From Nemertoderma westbladi (taxonomy: Eukaryota > Xenacoelomorpha > Nemertodermatida > Nemertodermatidae): 64,000 nt of DNA. A program made the translations under genes and the position numbers. This document shows positions 12,601 to 24,600 of this stretch, one piece after another (position 1 is the first letter of the stretch; every line of letters starts with the position of its first letter). Below the pieces are notes generated by a model. That model made no database searches and was not told where the DNA came from. It saw nothing but the letters and a program-made list of their open reading frames with translations. The stretch spans positions 30,001 to 94,000 of the forward strand of contig JAUCBJ010006157.1 in assembly GCA_032718475.1 (NCBI GenBank), given 5' to 3'.

Positions 12601-15600
12601 GTTCACCAGTACTTCCTCTACTGCCATCTGTTATCTGGTAGTTCACCAGTAAGTTCCTCAACTGCTATCTGTTATCTGGTAGTTCACCAGTAAGTTCCTC
12701 AACTGCTATCTGTTATCTGGTAGTTCACCAGTAAGTTCCTCAACTGCTATCTGTTATCTGGTAATTCACCAGTAAGTTCCTCAACTGCTATCAGTTATCT
12801 GGTAGTTCACCAGTAAGTTCCTCAACTGCTATCTGTTATCTGGTAGTTCACCAGTAAGTTCCTCTACTGCTATCAGTTATCTGGTAGTTCACCAGTAAGT
12901 TCCTCAACTGCTATCTGTTATCTGGTAGTTCACCAGTAAGTTCCTCAACTGCTATCTGTTATCTGGTAATTCACCAGTAAGTTCCTCAACTGCTATCTGT
13001 TATCTGGTAATTCACCAGTAAGTTCCTATACTGCTATCTGTTATCTGGTAGTTCACCAGTAAGTTCCTCTACTGCTATCTGTTATCTGGTAGTTCACCAG
13101 TAACTTCCTCTACTGCTATCTGTTATCTGGTAGTTCACCAGTAACTTCCTCTACTGCTATCTGTTATCTGGTAGTTCACCAGTACGTCCCTCTACTGCTA
13201 TCTGTTATCTGGTAATTCACCAGTAAGTTCCTCAACTGCTATCTGTTATCTGGTAATTCACCAGTAAGTTCCTATACTGCTATCTGTTATCTGGTAGTTC
13301 ACCAGTAAGTTCCTCTACTGCTATCTGTTATCTGGTAGTTCACCAGTAACTTCCTCTACTGCTATCTGTTATCTGGTAGTTCACCAGTAACTTCCTCTAC
13401 TGCTATCTGTTATCTGGTAGTTCACCAGTAACTTCCTCTACTGCTATCTGTTATCTGGTAGTTCACCAGTACGTCCCTCTACTGCTATCTGTTGTCTGGT
13501 AGTTCACCAGTAACTTCCTCTACTGCTATCTGTTATCTGGTAGTTCACCAGTAACTTCCTCTACTGCTATCTGTTATCTGGTAGTTCACCTGTACCTTCC
13601 TCTACTGCTATCTGTTATCTGGTAGTTCACCAGTAACTTCCTCTACTGCTATCTGTTATCTGGTAGTTCACCAGTAACTTCCTCTACTGCTATCTGTTAT
13701 CTGGTAGTTCACCAGTAACTTCCTCTACTGCTATCTGTTGTCTGGTAGTTCACCAGTAACTTCCTCTACTGCTATCTGTTATCTGGTAGTTCACCTGTAA
13801 CTTCCTCTACTGCTATCTGTTATCTGGTAGTTCACCAGTACGTCCCTCTACTGCTATCTGTTGTCTGGTAGTTCACCAGTAACTTCCTCTACTGCTATCT
13901 GTTATCTGGTAGTTCACCAGTAACTTCCTCTACTGCTATCTGTTATCTGGTAGTTCACCAGTAACTTCCTCTACTGCTATCTGTTGTCTGGTAGTTCACC
14001 AGTAACTTCCTCTACTGCCATCTGTTATCTGGTAGTTCACCAGTAACTTCTTCTACTGCTATCTGTTATCTGGTAGTTCACCAGTAACTTCCTCTACTGC
14101 TATCTGTTATCTGGTAGTTCACCAGTAACTTCCTCTACTGCTATCTGTTATCTGGTAGTTCACCAGTAAGTTCCTCAACTGCTATCTGTTATCTGGTAGT
14201 TCACCAGTAACTTCCCCTACTGCTATCTGTTGTCTGGTAGTTCACCAGTAAGTTCCTCTACTGCTATCTGTTATCTGGTAGTTCACCAGTAACTTCCTCT
14301 ACTGCCATCTGTTATCTGGTAGTTCACCAGTAACTTCTTCTACTGCTATCTGTTATCTGGTAGTTCACCTGTAACTTCCTCTACTGCTATCTGTTATCTG
14401 GTAATTCACCTGTAAGTCCATCTACTGCTGTCTGGCTGTTTATTTTAAAATTTTCGTGTTAGCCGGTAATTAACTATATTATTATCAGAAAACACTTTAT
14501 TTCATTGTACATTCTTCGTGTTTTGGGTTATAATTATTTTCGTTTTCAGGTGAAACGATACGCCAACTAGCGTCAATATCGGAATCCCTTCTCCTTCACT
14601 ATGATTACATGGTGGTTATTGATGATGTTATTGGCAGTAAGTATAATATTATAATAAACACTAAAGGCGCGCTCGCACTCACCGGTGCGACAGCGGTAAA
14701 CTACCCGTCGATAGGTAGTTTGGTCCCAACCCAAAGGTTCGCGGTGCCGGTAGTTTATCGCTGACGCACCAGTGAATGTGAACGGCAGGTTCGCTAGTTA
14801 ATAATTAAAGTTTAAAATTACCAATGAATTAATGTAGACTGTAATTCAATAGTGTAATCAATAATAAATCATGAATAATAAGTGCGGGAGTCTTATGCCT
14901 TGATATTAAAATATAAATATTACAATTAAATTATTATATCCAATACGCATTTCGGGCGTCACGCCCGTCTTCAGGGCTATTTAAAAACACAACAGAACAA
15001 ATTTAAATAGTGCCCAAATGTTTTAAGTTACAGTAATTAACTGCGATTATTTTATTTTTATTTCAGAAATATTAAATGTAAAATTAAAAACCGAAGAATT
15101 AGTTAGAAGGAAAACGTTAGGAGAATCTCTAACATCTACGGCGGTTCCGGTACCAATTCGGTTAGTAACTGAGATTCCTGTACCAATTCGGTTAGTAACT
15201 GAGGTTCCTGTACCAATTCGGTTAGTAACTGAGGTTCCTGTACCAATTCGGTTAGTAACTGAGGTTCCTGTACCAATTCGGTTAGTAACTGAGGTTCCTG
15301 TACCAATTCGGTTAGTAACTGAGGTTCCTGTACTAATTCGGTTAGTAACTGAGGTTCCTCTACCAATTCGTTTAGTAACTGAGGTTCCTGTACCAATTCG
15401 TTTAGTAACTGAGGTTCCTGTACCAATTCGGTTAGTAACTGAGTTTCCTGTACCAATTCGGTTAGTAACTGAGGTTCCTGTACCAATTCGGTTAGTAACT
15501 GAGGTTCCTGTACCAATTCGGTTAGTAACTGAGGTTCCTGTACCAATTCGGTTAGTAACTGAGGTTCCTGTACCAATTCGGTTAGTAACTGAGGTTCCTG

Positions 15601-18600
15601 TACCAATTCGGTTAGTAACTGAGGTTCCTGTACCAATTCGGTTAGTAACTGAGGTTCCTGTACCAATTCGGTTAGTAACTGAGGTTCCTGTACCAATTCG
15701 GTTAGTAACTGAGGTTCCTGTACCAATTCGGTTAGTAACTGAGGTTCCTCTACCAATTCGTTTAGTAACTGAGGTTCCTGTACCAATTCGGTTAGTAACT
15801 GAAGTTCCTGTACCAATTCGGTTAGTAACTGAGGTTCCTGTACCAATTCGGTTAGTAACTGAGTTTCCTGTACCAATTCGGTTAGTAACTGAGGTTCCTG
15901 TACCAATTCGGTTAGTAACTGAGGTTCCTGTACCAATTCGGTTAGTAACTGAGGTTCCTGTACCAATTCGGTTAGTAACTGAGGTTCCTGTACCAATTCG
16001 GTTAGTAACTGAGTTTCCTGTACCAATTCGGTTAGTAACTGAGGTTCCTATCCCAATTCGGTTAGTAACTGAGGTTCCTGTACCAATTCGGTTAGTAACT
16101 GAGGTTCCTGTACCAATTCGGTTAGTAACTGAGGTTCCTGTACCAATTCGGTTCGTAACTGAGGTTCCTGTACCAATTCGGTTAGTAACTGAGGTTCCTG
16201 TACCAATTCGGTTAGTAACTGAGGTTCCTGTACCAATTCGGTTAGTAACTGAGGTTCATGTACCAATTCGGTTAGTAACTGAGGTTCCTGTACCAATTCG
16301 GTTAGTAACTCAGGTTCCTGTACCAATTCGGATAGTAACTGAGGTTCCTGTACCAATTCGGTTAGTAACTGAGGTTCCTGTACCAATTCGGTTAGTAACT
16401 GAGGTTCCTCTACCAATTCGGTTAGTAACTGAGGTTCCTGTACCAATTCGGTTAGTAACTGAGGTTCCTCTACCAATTCGGTTAGTAACTGAGGTTCCTG
16501 TACCAATTCAGTTAGTAACTGAGGTTCCTGTACCAATTCGGTTAGTAACTGAGGTTCCTGTACCAATTCGGTTAGTAACCTGTACCAATTCGGTTAGTAA
16601 CTGAGGTTCCTGTACCAATTCGGTTAGTAACTGAGGTTCCTGTACCAATTCGGTTAGTAACTGAGGTTCCTGTACCAATTCGGTTAGTAACTGAGGTTCC
16701 TGTACCAATTCGTTTAGTAACTGAGGTTCCTGTACCAATTCGTTTAGTAACTGAGGTTCCTCTACCAATTCGTTTAGTAACTGATGTTCCTGTACCAATT
16801 CGGTTAGTAACTGAGTTTCCTGTACCAATTCGGTCAGTAACTGAGGTTCCTGTACCAATTCGGTTAGTAACTGAGTTTCCTGTACCAATTCGGTTAGTAA
16901 CTGAGGTTCCTGTACCAATTCGGTTAGTAACTGAGTTTCCTGTACCAATTCGGTTAGTAACTGAGGTTCCTGTACCAATTCGGTTAGTAACTGAGGTTCC
17001 TGTACCAATTCGGTTAGTAACTGAGGTTCCTGTACCAATTCAGTCAGTAACTGAGGTTCCTGTACCAATTCGGTTAGTAACTGAGGTTCCTGTACCAATT
17101 CGGTTAGTAACTGAGGTTCCTGTACCAATTCGGTTAGTAACTGAGGTTCCTGTACCAATTCGGTTAGTAACTGAGGTTCCTGTACCAATTCGTTTAGTAA
17201 CTGAGGTTCCTGTACCAATTCAGTTAGTAACTGAGGTTCCTCTACCAATTCGTTTAGTAACTGAGGTTCCTGTACCAATTCGGTTAGTAACTGAGGTTCC
17301 TGTACCAATTCGGTTAGTAACTGAAGTTCCTGTACCAATTCTGGTAGTAACTGGGTTCGTTCCTGTACCAATTCGGTTAAAAACTGAGGTTCCTGTACCA
17401 ATTCGGTTAGTAACTGAGGTTCCTGTACCAATTCTGGTAGTAACTGGGTTCGTTCCTGTACCAATTCGGTTAGTAACTGAGGTTCCTGTACCAATTCGGT
17501 TAGTAACTGAGGTTCCTGTACCAATTCGGTTAGTATCTGAGGTTCCTGTACCAATTCGGTTAGTAACTGAGGTTCCTGTACCAATTCGGTTAGTAACTGA
17601 GGTTCCTGTACCAATTCGGTTAGTAACTGAGGTTCCTCTACCAATTCGTTTAGTAACTGAGGTTCCTGTACCAATTCGGTTAGTAACTGAGGTTCCTGTA
17701 CCAATTCGGTTAGTAACTGAGGTTCCTGTACCAATTCTGGTAGTAACTGGGTTCGTTCCTGTACCAATTCGGTTAGTAACTCAGGTTCCTCTACCAATTC
17801 GTTTAGTAACTGAGGTTCCTGTACCAATTCGGTTAGTAACTGAGGTTCCTGTACCAATTCGGTTAGTAACTGAGGTTCCTGTACCAATTCGGTTAGTAAC
17901 TGAGGTTCCTCTACCAATTCGTTTAGTAACTGAGGTTCCTGTACCAATTCAGTTAGTAACTGAGGTTCCTGTACCAATTCGGTTAGTAACTGAGGTTCCT
18001 GTACCAATTCGGTTAGTAACTGAGGTTTCTGTACCAATTCGGTTAGTAACTCAGGTTCCTCTACCAATTCGTTTAGTAACTGAGGTTCCTGTACCAATTC
18101 AGTTAGTAACTGAGGTTCCTCTACCAATTCGTTTAGTAACTGAGGTTTCTGTACCAATTCGGTTAGTATCTGAGGTTCCTGTACCAATTCGGTTAGTAAC
18201 TGAGGTTCCTGTACCAATTCGGATATTAACTGAGGTTCCTGTACCAATTCGGTTAGTAACTGAGGTTCCTCTACCAATTCGTTTAGTAACTGAGGTTCCT
18301 GTACCAATTCAGTTAGTAACTGAGGTTCCTCTACCAATTCGTTTAGTAACTGAGGTTTCTGTACCAATTCGGTTAGTATCTGAGGTTCCTGTACCAATTC
18401 GGTTAGTAACTGAGGTTCCTGTACCAATTCGTTTAGTAACTGAGGTTCCTGTACCAATTCAGTTAGTAACTGAGGTTCCTGTACCAATTCGTTTAGTAAC
18501 TGAGGTTCCTATCCCAATTCGGTTAGTAACTGAGGTTCCTGTACCAATTCGGTTAGTAACTGAGGTTCATGTACCAATTCGGTTAGTAACTGAGGTTCCT

Positions 18601-21600
18601 CTACCAATTCGGTTAGTAACTGAGGTTCCTGTATCAATTCAGTTAGTAACTGAGGTTCCTGTACCAATTCGGTTAGTAACTGAGGTTCCTGTACCAATTC
18701 GTTTAGTAACTGAGGTTCCTCTACCAATTCGTTTAGTAACTGAGGTTCCTGTACCAATTCGGTTAGTAACTGAGGTTCCTGTACCAATTCGGTTAGTAAC
18801 TGAGGTTCCTGTACCAATTCGTTTAGTAACTGAGGTTCCTGTACCAATTCAGTTAGTAACTGAGGTTCCTCTACCAATTCGTTTAGTAACTGAGGTTCCT
18901 GTACCAATTCGGTTAGTAACTGAGGTTCCTGTACCAATTCGGTTAGTAACTGAAGTTCCTGTACCAATTCTGGTAGTAACTGGGTTCGTTCCTGTACCAA
19001 TTCGGTTAAAAACTGAGGTTCCTGTACCAATTCGGTTAGTAACTGAGGTTCCTGTACCAATTCTGGTAGTAACTGGGTTCGTTCCTGTACCAATTCGGTT
19101 AGTAACTGAGGTTCCTGTACCAATTCGGTTAGTAACTGAGGTTCCTGTACCAATTCGGTTAGTATCTGAGGTTCCTGTACCAATTCGGTTAGTAACTGAG
19201 GTTCCTGTACCAATTCGGTTAGTAACTGAGGTTCCTGTACCAATTCGGTTAGTAACTGAGGTTCCTCTACCAATTCGTTTAGTAACTGAGGTTCCTGTAC
19301 CAATTCGGTTAGTAACTGAGGTTCCTGTACCAATTCGGTTAGTAACTGAGGTTCCTGTACCAATTCTGGTAGTAACTGGGTTCGTTCCTGTACCAATTCG
19401 GTTAGTAACTCAGGTTCCTCTACCAATTCGTTTAGTAACTGAGGTTCCTGTACCAATTCGGTTAGTAACTGAGGTTCCTGTACCAATTCGGTTAGTAACT
19501 GAGGTTCCTGTACCAATTCGGTTAGTAACTGAGGTTCCTCTACCAATTCGTTTAGTAACTGAGGTTCCTGTACCAATTCAGTTAGTAACTGAGGTTCCTG
19601 TACCAATTCGGTTAGTAACTGAGGTTCCTGTACCAATTCGGTTAGTAACTGAGGTTTCTGTACCAATTCGGTTAGTAACTCAGGTTCCTCTACCAATTCG
19701 TTTAGTAACTGAGGTTCCTGTACCAATTCAGTTAGTAACTGAGGTTCCTCTACCAATTCGTTTAGTAACTGAGGTTTCTGTACCAATTCGGTTAGTATCT
19801 GAGGTTCCTGTACCAATTCGGTTAGTAACTGAGGTTCCTGTACCAATTCGGATAGTAACTGAGGTTCCTGTACCAATTCGGTTAGTAACTGAGGTTCCTC
19901 TACCAATTCGTTTAGTAACTGAGGTTCCTGTACCAATTCAGTTAGTAACTGAGGTTCCTCTACCAATTCGTTTAGTAACTGAGGTTTCTGTACCAATTCG
20001 GTTAATATCTGAGGTTCCTGTACCAATTCGGTTAGTAACTGAGGTTCCTGTACCAATTCGTTTAGTAACTGAGGTTCCTGTACCAATTCAGTTAGTAACT
20101 GAGGTTCCTGTACCAATTCGTTTAGTAACTGAGGTTCCTATCCCAATTCGGTTAGTAACTGAGGTTCCTGTACCAATTCGGTTAGTAACTGAGGTTCATG
20201 TACCAATTCGGTTAGTAACTGAGGTTCCTCTACCAATTCGGTTAGTAACTGAGGTTCCTGTATCAATTCAGTTAGTAACTGAGGTTCCTGTACCAATTCG
20301 GTTAGTAACTGAGGTTCCTGTACCAATTCGTTTAGTAACTGAGGTTCCTCTACCAATTCGTTTAGTAACTGAGGTTCCTGTACCAATTCGGTTAGTAACT
20401 GAGGTTCATGTACCAATTCGGTTAGTAACTGAGGTTCCTGTACCAATTCGGTTAGTAACTGAGGTTCCTGTACCAATTCGGTTAGTAACTGAGGTTCGTG
20501 TACCAATTCGGTTAGTAACTGAGGTTCCTCTACCAATTCGGTTAGTAACTGAGGTTGCTGTACCAATTCAGTTAGTAACTGAGGTTCTTGTACCAATTCG
20601 GTTAGTAACTGAGGTTCCTGTACCAATTCGGTTAGTAACCTGTACCAATTCGGTTAGTAACTGAGGTTCCTGTACCAATTCGGTTAGTAACTGAGGTTCC
20701 TGTACCAATTCTGGTAGTAACTGAGGTTCCTGTACCAATTCGGTTAGTAACTGAGGTTCCTGTACCAATTCGGTTAGTAACTGAGGTTCCTGTACCAATT
20801 CGGTTAGTAACTGAGGTTCCTCTACCACTTCTGTTAGTAACTGAGGTTCCTGTACCAATTCGGTTAGTAACTGAGGTTCCTGTACCAATTCGGTTAGTAA
20901 CTGAGGTTCCTGTACCAATTCGGTTAGTAACTGAGGTTCCTCTACCACTTCTGTTAGTAACTGAGGTTCCTGTACCAATTCGGTTAGTAACTGAAACATT
21001 ATTTGTAATTGAAATGATATAGAATGATTATTGTGGCATTAAATAGTACATGGTGATAGCCGTTGTAGTTTAATGTACTTTATATCCCGAGTGTTCACAG
21101 CTTCCGCCCAATTATACTTCCAGACCCATTATTACCTTTAGTGTGATATACCTTCGAAATATAAATTTTGATTCAGCATGTAATATTCTAGATAATAAAC
21201 GAAATATAAGTTTTGTGAGTTGTAATTTAAACTTATATTTCATTTTTATGTAACAGTAATAAAATGTCAATTAATTTTTCCATTAAATTGCGTTAAATGG
21301 TTCCAAAATTAGTAATGATGTTGTTTTCGGCTATATAAACATAACAATCCTTAACATATCAACTTTTTACCGGCCTGTGTCACACCCCCCACCCCTACCT
21401 AATAATTTTCAAGTTTCAATTAAATTCAACAAAATTTGGTATTATCAAGTTTTTATTTATTTAAAGACAACAAGGCACTAAAATTTGATATTTAGATAGA
21501 GATACCTTTTCACATATTGTTCGGCTTTATTTTTCTTCTTTGGAATTTAATGTAGAAATCATTTGAACTGAGTCGGAATTTCAAGGATTGCCTTGTAAAT

Positions 21601-24600
21601 TGTGAGCGGACTATTCAGTTGTGTGAGCGGACTATACAGTTGTGTGAGCAGTATATACAGTTATGTGAGTGGACTATGCAGTTGTGTGAGTGGACTATAC
21701 AGTTGTGTGAGCGGACTATACAGCTGTGTGAGCGGACTATACAGTTGTGTGAGCGAACTATACAGTTGTGTGAGCGGACTATACAGTTGTGTGAGCGGAC
21801 TATACAGTTGTGTGAGCAGTATATACAGTTATGTGAGTGGACTATACAGTTGCGTGAGCGGACTATACAGTTGTGTGAGCGGACTATACAGTTGTGTGAG
21901 CGGACTATACAGTTGTGTGAGTGGACTATACAGTTGTGTGAGCGGACTATACAGTTGTGTGAGCGGACTATACAGTTGTGTGAGCGGACTATACAGTTGT
22001 GTGAGCAGTATATACAGTTATGTGAGTAGACTATACAGTTGTGTGAGTGGACTATACAGTTGTGTGAGCGAACTATACAGTTGTGTGAGCGGACTATACA
22101 GTTGTGTCAGCGGACTATACAGTTGTGTGAGCGAACTATACAGTTGTGTGAGCAGTATATACAGTTATGTGAGTGGACTATACAGTTGTGTGAGTGGACT
22201 ATACAGTTGTGTGAGCGGACTATACAGTTGTGTGAGCGGACTATACCGTTGTGTGAGCGGACTATACAGTTGTGTGAGCGGACTATACAGTTGTGTGAGC
22301 GGACTATACAGTTGTGTGAGTGGACTATACAGTTGTGTGAGCGGACTATACAGTTGTGTGGGCAGACTATTCAGTTGTGTGAGCGGACTTTACAGTTGTG
22401 TGATGGGACTGAATATAAAGTTGTGTGTTCGGACTATACAGTTGTGTGAGCGGACTATACAGTTGTGTGGGCAGACTATTCAGTTGTGTGAGCGGACTTT
22501 ACAGTTGTGTGATGGGACTGAATATAAAGTTGTGTGAGCGGACTATACAGTTGTGTGAACGGTATATACAGTTGTGTGAGCGGACTATACAGTTGTGTGT
22601 TGGGACTGAATATAAACTTGTGTGAGCGGTATATACAGTTGTATGAGCGGTATATACCGTTGTGTGAGCGGTCTATACAGTTGTGTAAGCGGACTATACA
22701 GTTGTGTGAGCGGACTATACAGTTGTGTGAGCGAACTATATAGTTGTGTGAGCGGACTATACAGTTGTGTGAGCGGACTATACAGTTGTGTGATGGGACT
22801 GAATATAAAGTTGTGTGTTCAGACTATACAGTTGTGTGAGCGGACTATACAGTTGTGTGAGCAGACTATTCAGTTGACTACGGCGGATTCAGCGGACTAT
22901 ACAGTTGTGTGATGTGACTGAATATAAAGTGTGTGAGTGGTCTATACAGTTGTGTGAGCGGACTATACAGTTGTGTGATGGGACTGAACATAAAGTTGTG
23001 TGAGCGGACTATAAAGTTGTGTGAGCGGACTATACAGTTGTGTGAGCGGACTATACAGTTCTGTGAGCGGACTATACAGTTGTGTGAGCGGACTATAAAG
23101 TTGCGTGAGCGGATTATAATGTGCTGGTGATCTGACTATAAAGTTATGGTGAGAGCTCTATCTATTTCTGGTGAGCGGAATATAAAGTTCGGGTGAGCGG
23201 ACTATAAAGTTCTTGTGGACTGACTATAAAGTTTTGGTGAGCGGACTGTGAAGTTGTGTGAGCGGACTATAATGTTGTGTAAGCGGACTATAAATTTGTG
23301 TGAGCGGACTATAAAGTTGTGTGAGCGGACTATAAAGTTGTGTGAGTGGACCATAAAGTTCTGGTTAGGGGACTGTTCTTTTATGTAGGTCAACTTGAAA
23401 GGGGATACTGTTGCCGAAAATTAAACTAATTTATATGGCCAGTATATGTTTTATTTTTTTTATTACAACAAAAGGTTGACATGCGCTGGAAGCCTTTCCG
23501 CCTATTGGGGCGTCTCCAAATTCCATGATGACGGATTGAAAGTTAATTAATATAAAACTAAAAGTGTTTAAATTTTACAAGAAAATTAAATAGTGAATGA
23601 TAAATTAACAACATTTACATATATATTATCTTTGTTTAGGGGGCGTGGTACTTGGGAAGGCATTCTTCTTAATTCAATAAAGATTCAGCGAAATTCCTTA
23701 CAAACTGAATTAATCGTAGAATCCAAATCAAAATCCGAAATAAAAACTCCGAAATCGAAATCGCTGCAGTCTGGTGTTACTGAATCACAAGAACCATCGG
23801 TTGACTCATCTGAGAGCATCAGATCGCCCGAACTGCACACAATGAAGCAAACAAAAGCACACGAAGCAGTAGTCAAAGCCAGGGAATCGGCGTTACAGGT
23901 AAGACTGACTACTGATCAGTTAGTAGCAAGGCCTACTGTACTGTAGGCCTACTGTTAGTACAGTAGGCCTTGGTTAGTAGTGAGGGACGCATTGGTTCTA
24001 CAGTAGGACTGACTACTGATCAGTTAGTAGTGAGGGACGCATTGGTTCTAGGACTGACTACTGATCAGTTAGTAGTGAGGGACGCATTGGTTCTAGGACT
24101 GACTACTGATCAGTTAGTAGTGAGGGACGCATTGGTTCTAGGACTGACTACTGATCAGTTAGTAGTGAGGGACGCATTGGTTCTAGGACTGACTACTGAT
24201 CAGTTAGTAGTGAGGGACGCATTGGTTCTAGGACTGACTACTGATCAGTTAGTAGTGAGGGACGCATTGGTTCTAGGACTGACTACTGATCAGTTAGTAG
24301 TGAGGGACGCATTGGTTCTAGGACTGACTACTGATCAGTTAGTAGTGAGGGACGCATTGGTTCTAGGACTGACTACTGATCAGTTAGTAGTGAGGGACGC
24401 ATTGGTTCTAGGACTGACTACTGATCAGTTAGTAGTGAGGGACGCATTGGTTCTAGGACTGACTACTGATCAGTTAGTAGTGAGGGACGCATTGGTTCTA
24501 GGACTGACTACTGATCAGTTAGTAGTGAGGGACGCATTGGTTCTAGGACTGACTACTGATCAGTTAGTAGTGAGGGACGCATTGGTTCTAGGACTGACTA

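Noticed and set aside
8020-14432. CRISPR-like array (regular repeat with spacers)
   Set aside because: There are no unique spacers; it is a continuous tandem repeat in a spliced eukaryotic gene.
14941-14990. GGGCGTCACGCCCGTCTTCA as a structured RNA or ribozyme
   Set aside because: A short GGGCG/CGCCC stem exists, but none of the conserved hammerhead words were found around it.
15136-20999. Long minus-strand frames made of VQEPQLLTEL repeats
   Set aside because: Antisense reading of the 30-bp array. They are broken by TAG at several units and by frameshifts, while the sense strand continues a spliced exon.
21602-23130. Several overlapping plus-strand frames rich in Cys and Tyr (SGLYSCV, CERTIQL)
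   Set aside because: All are frames of the 21-bp repeat, and two or three are open at the same place.
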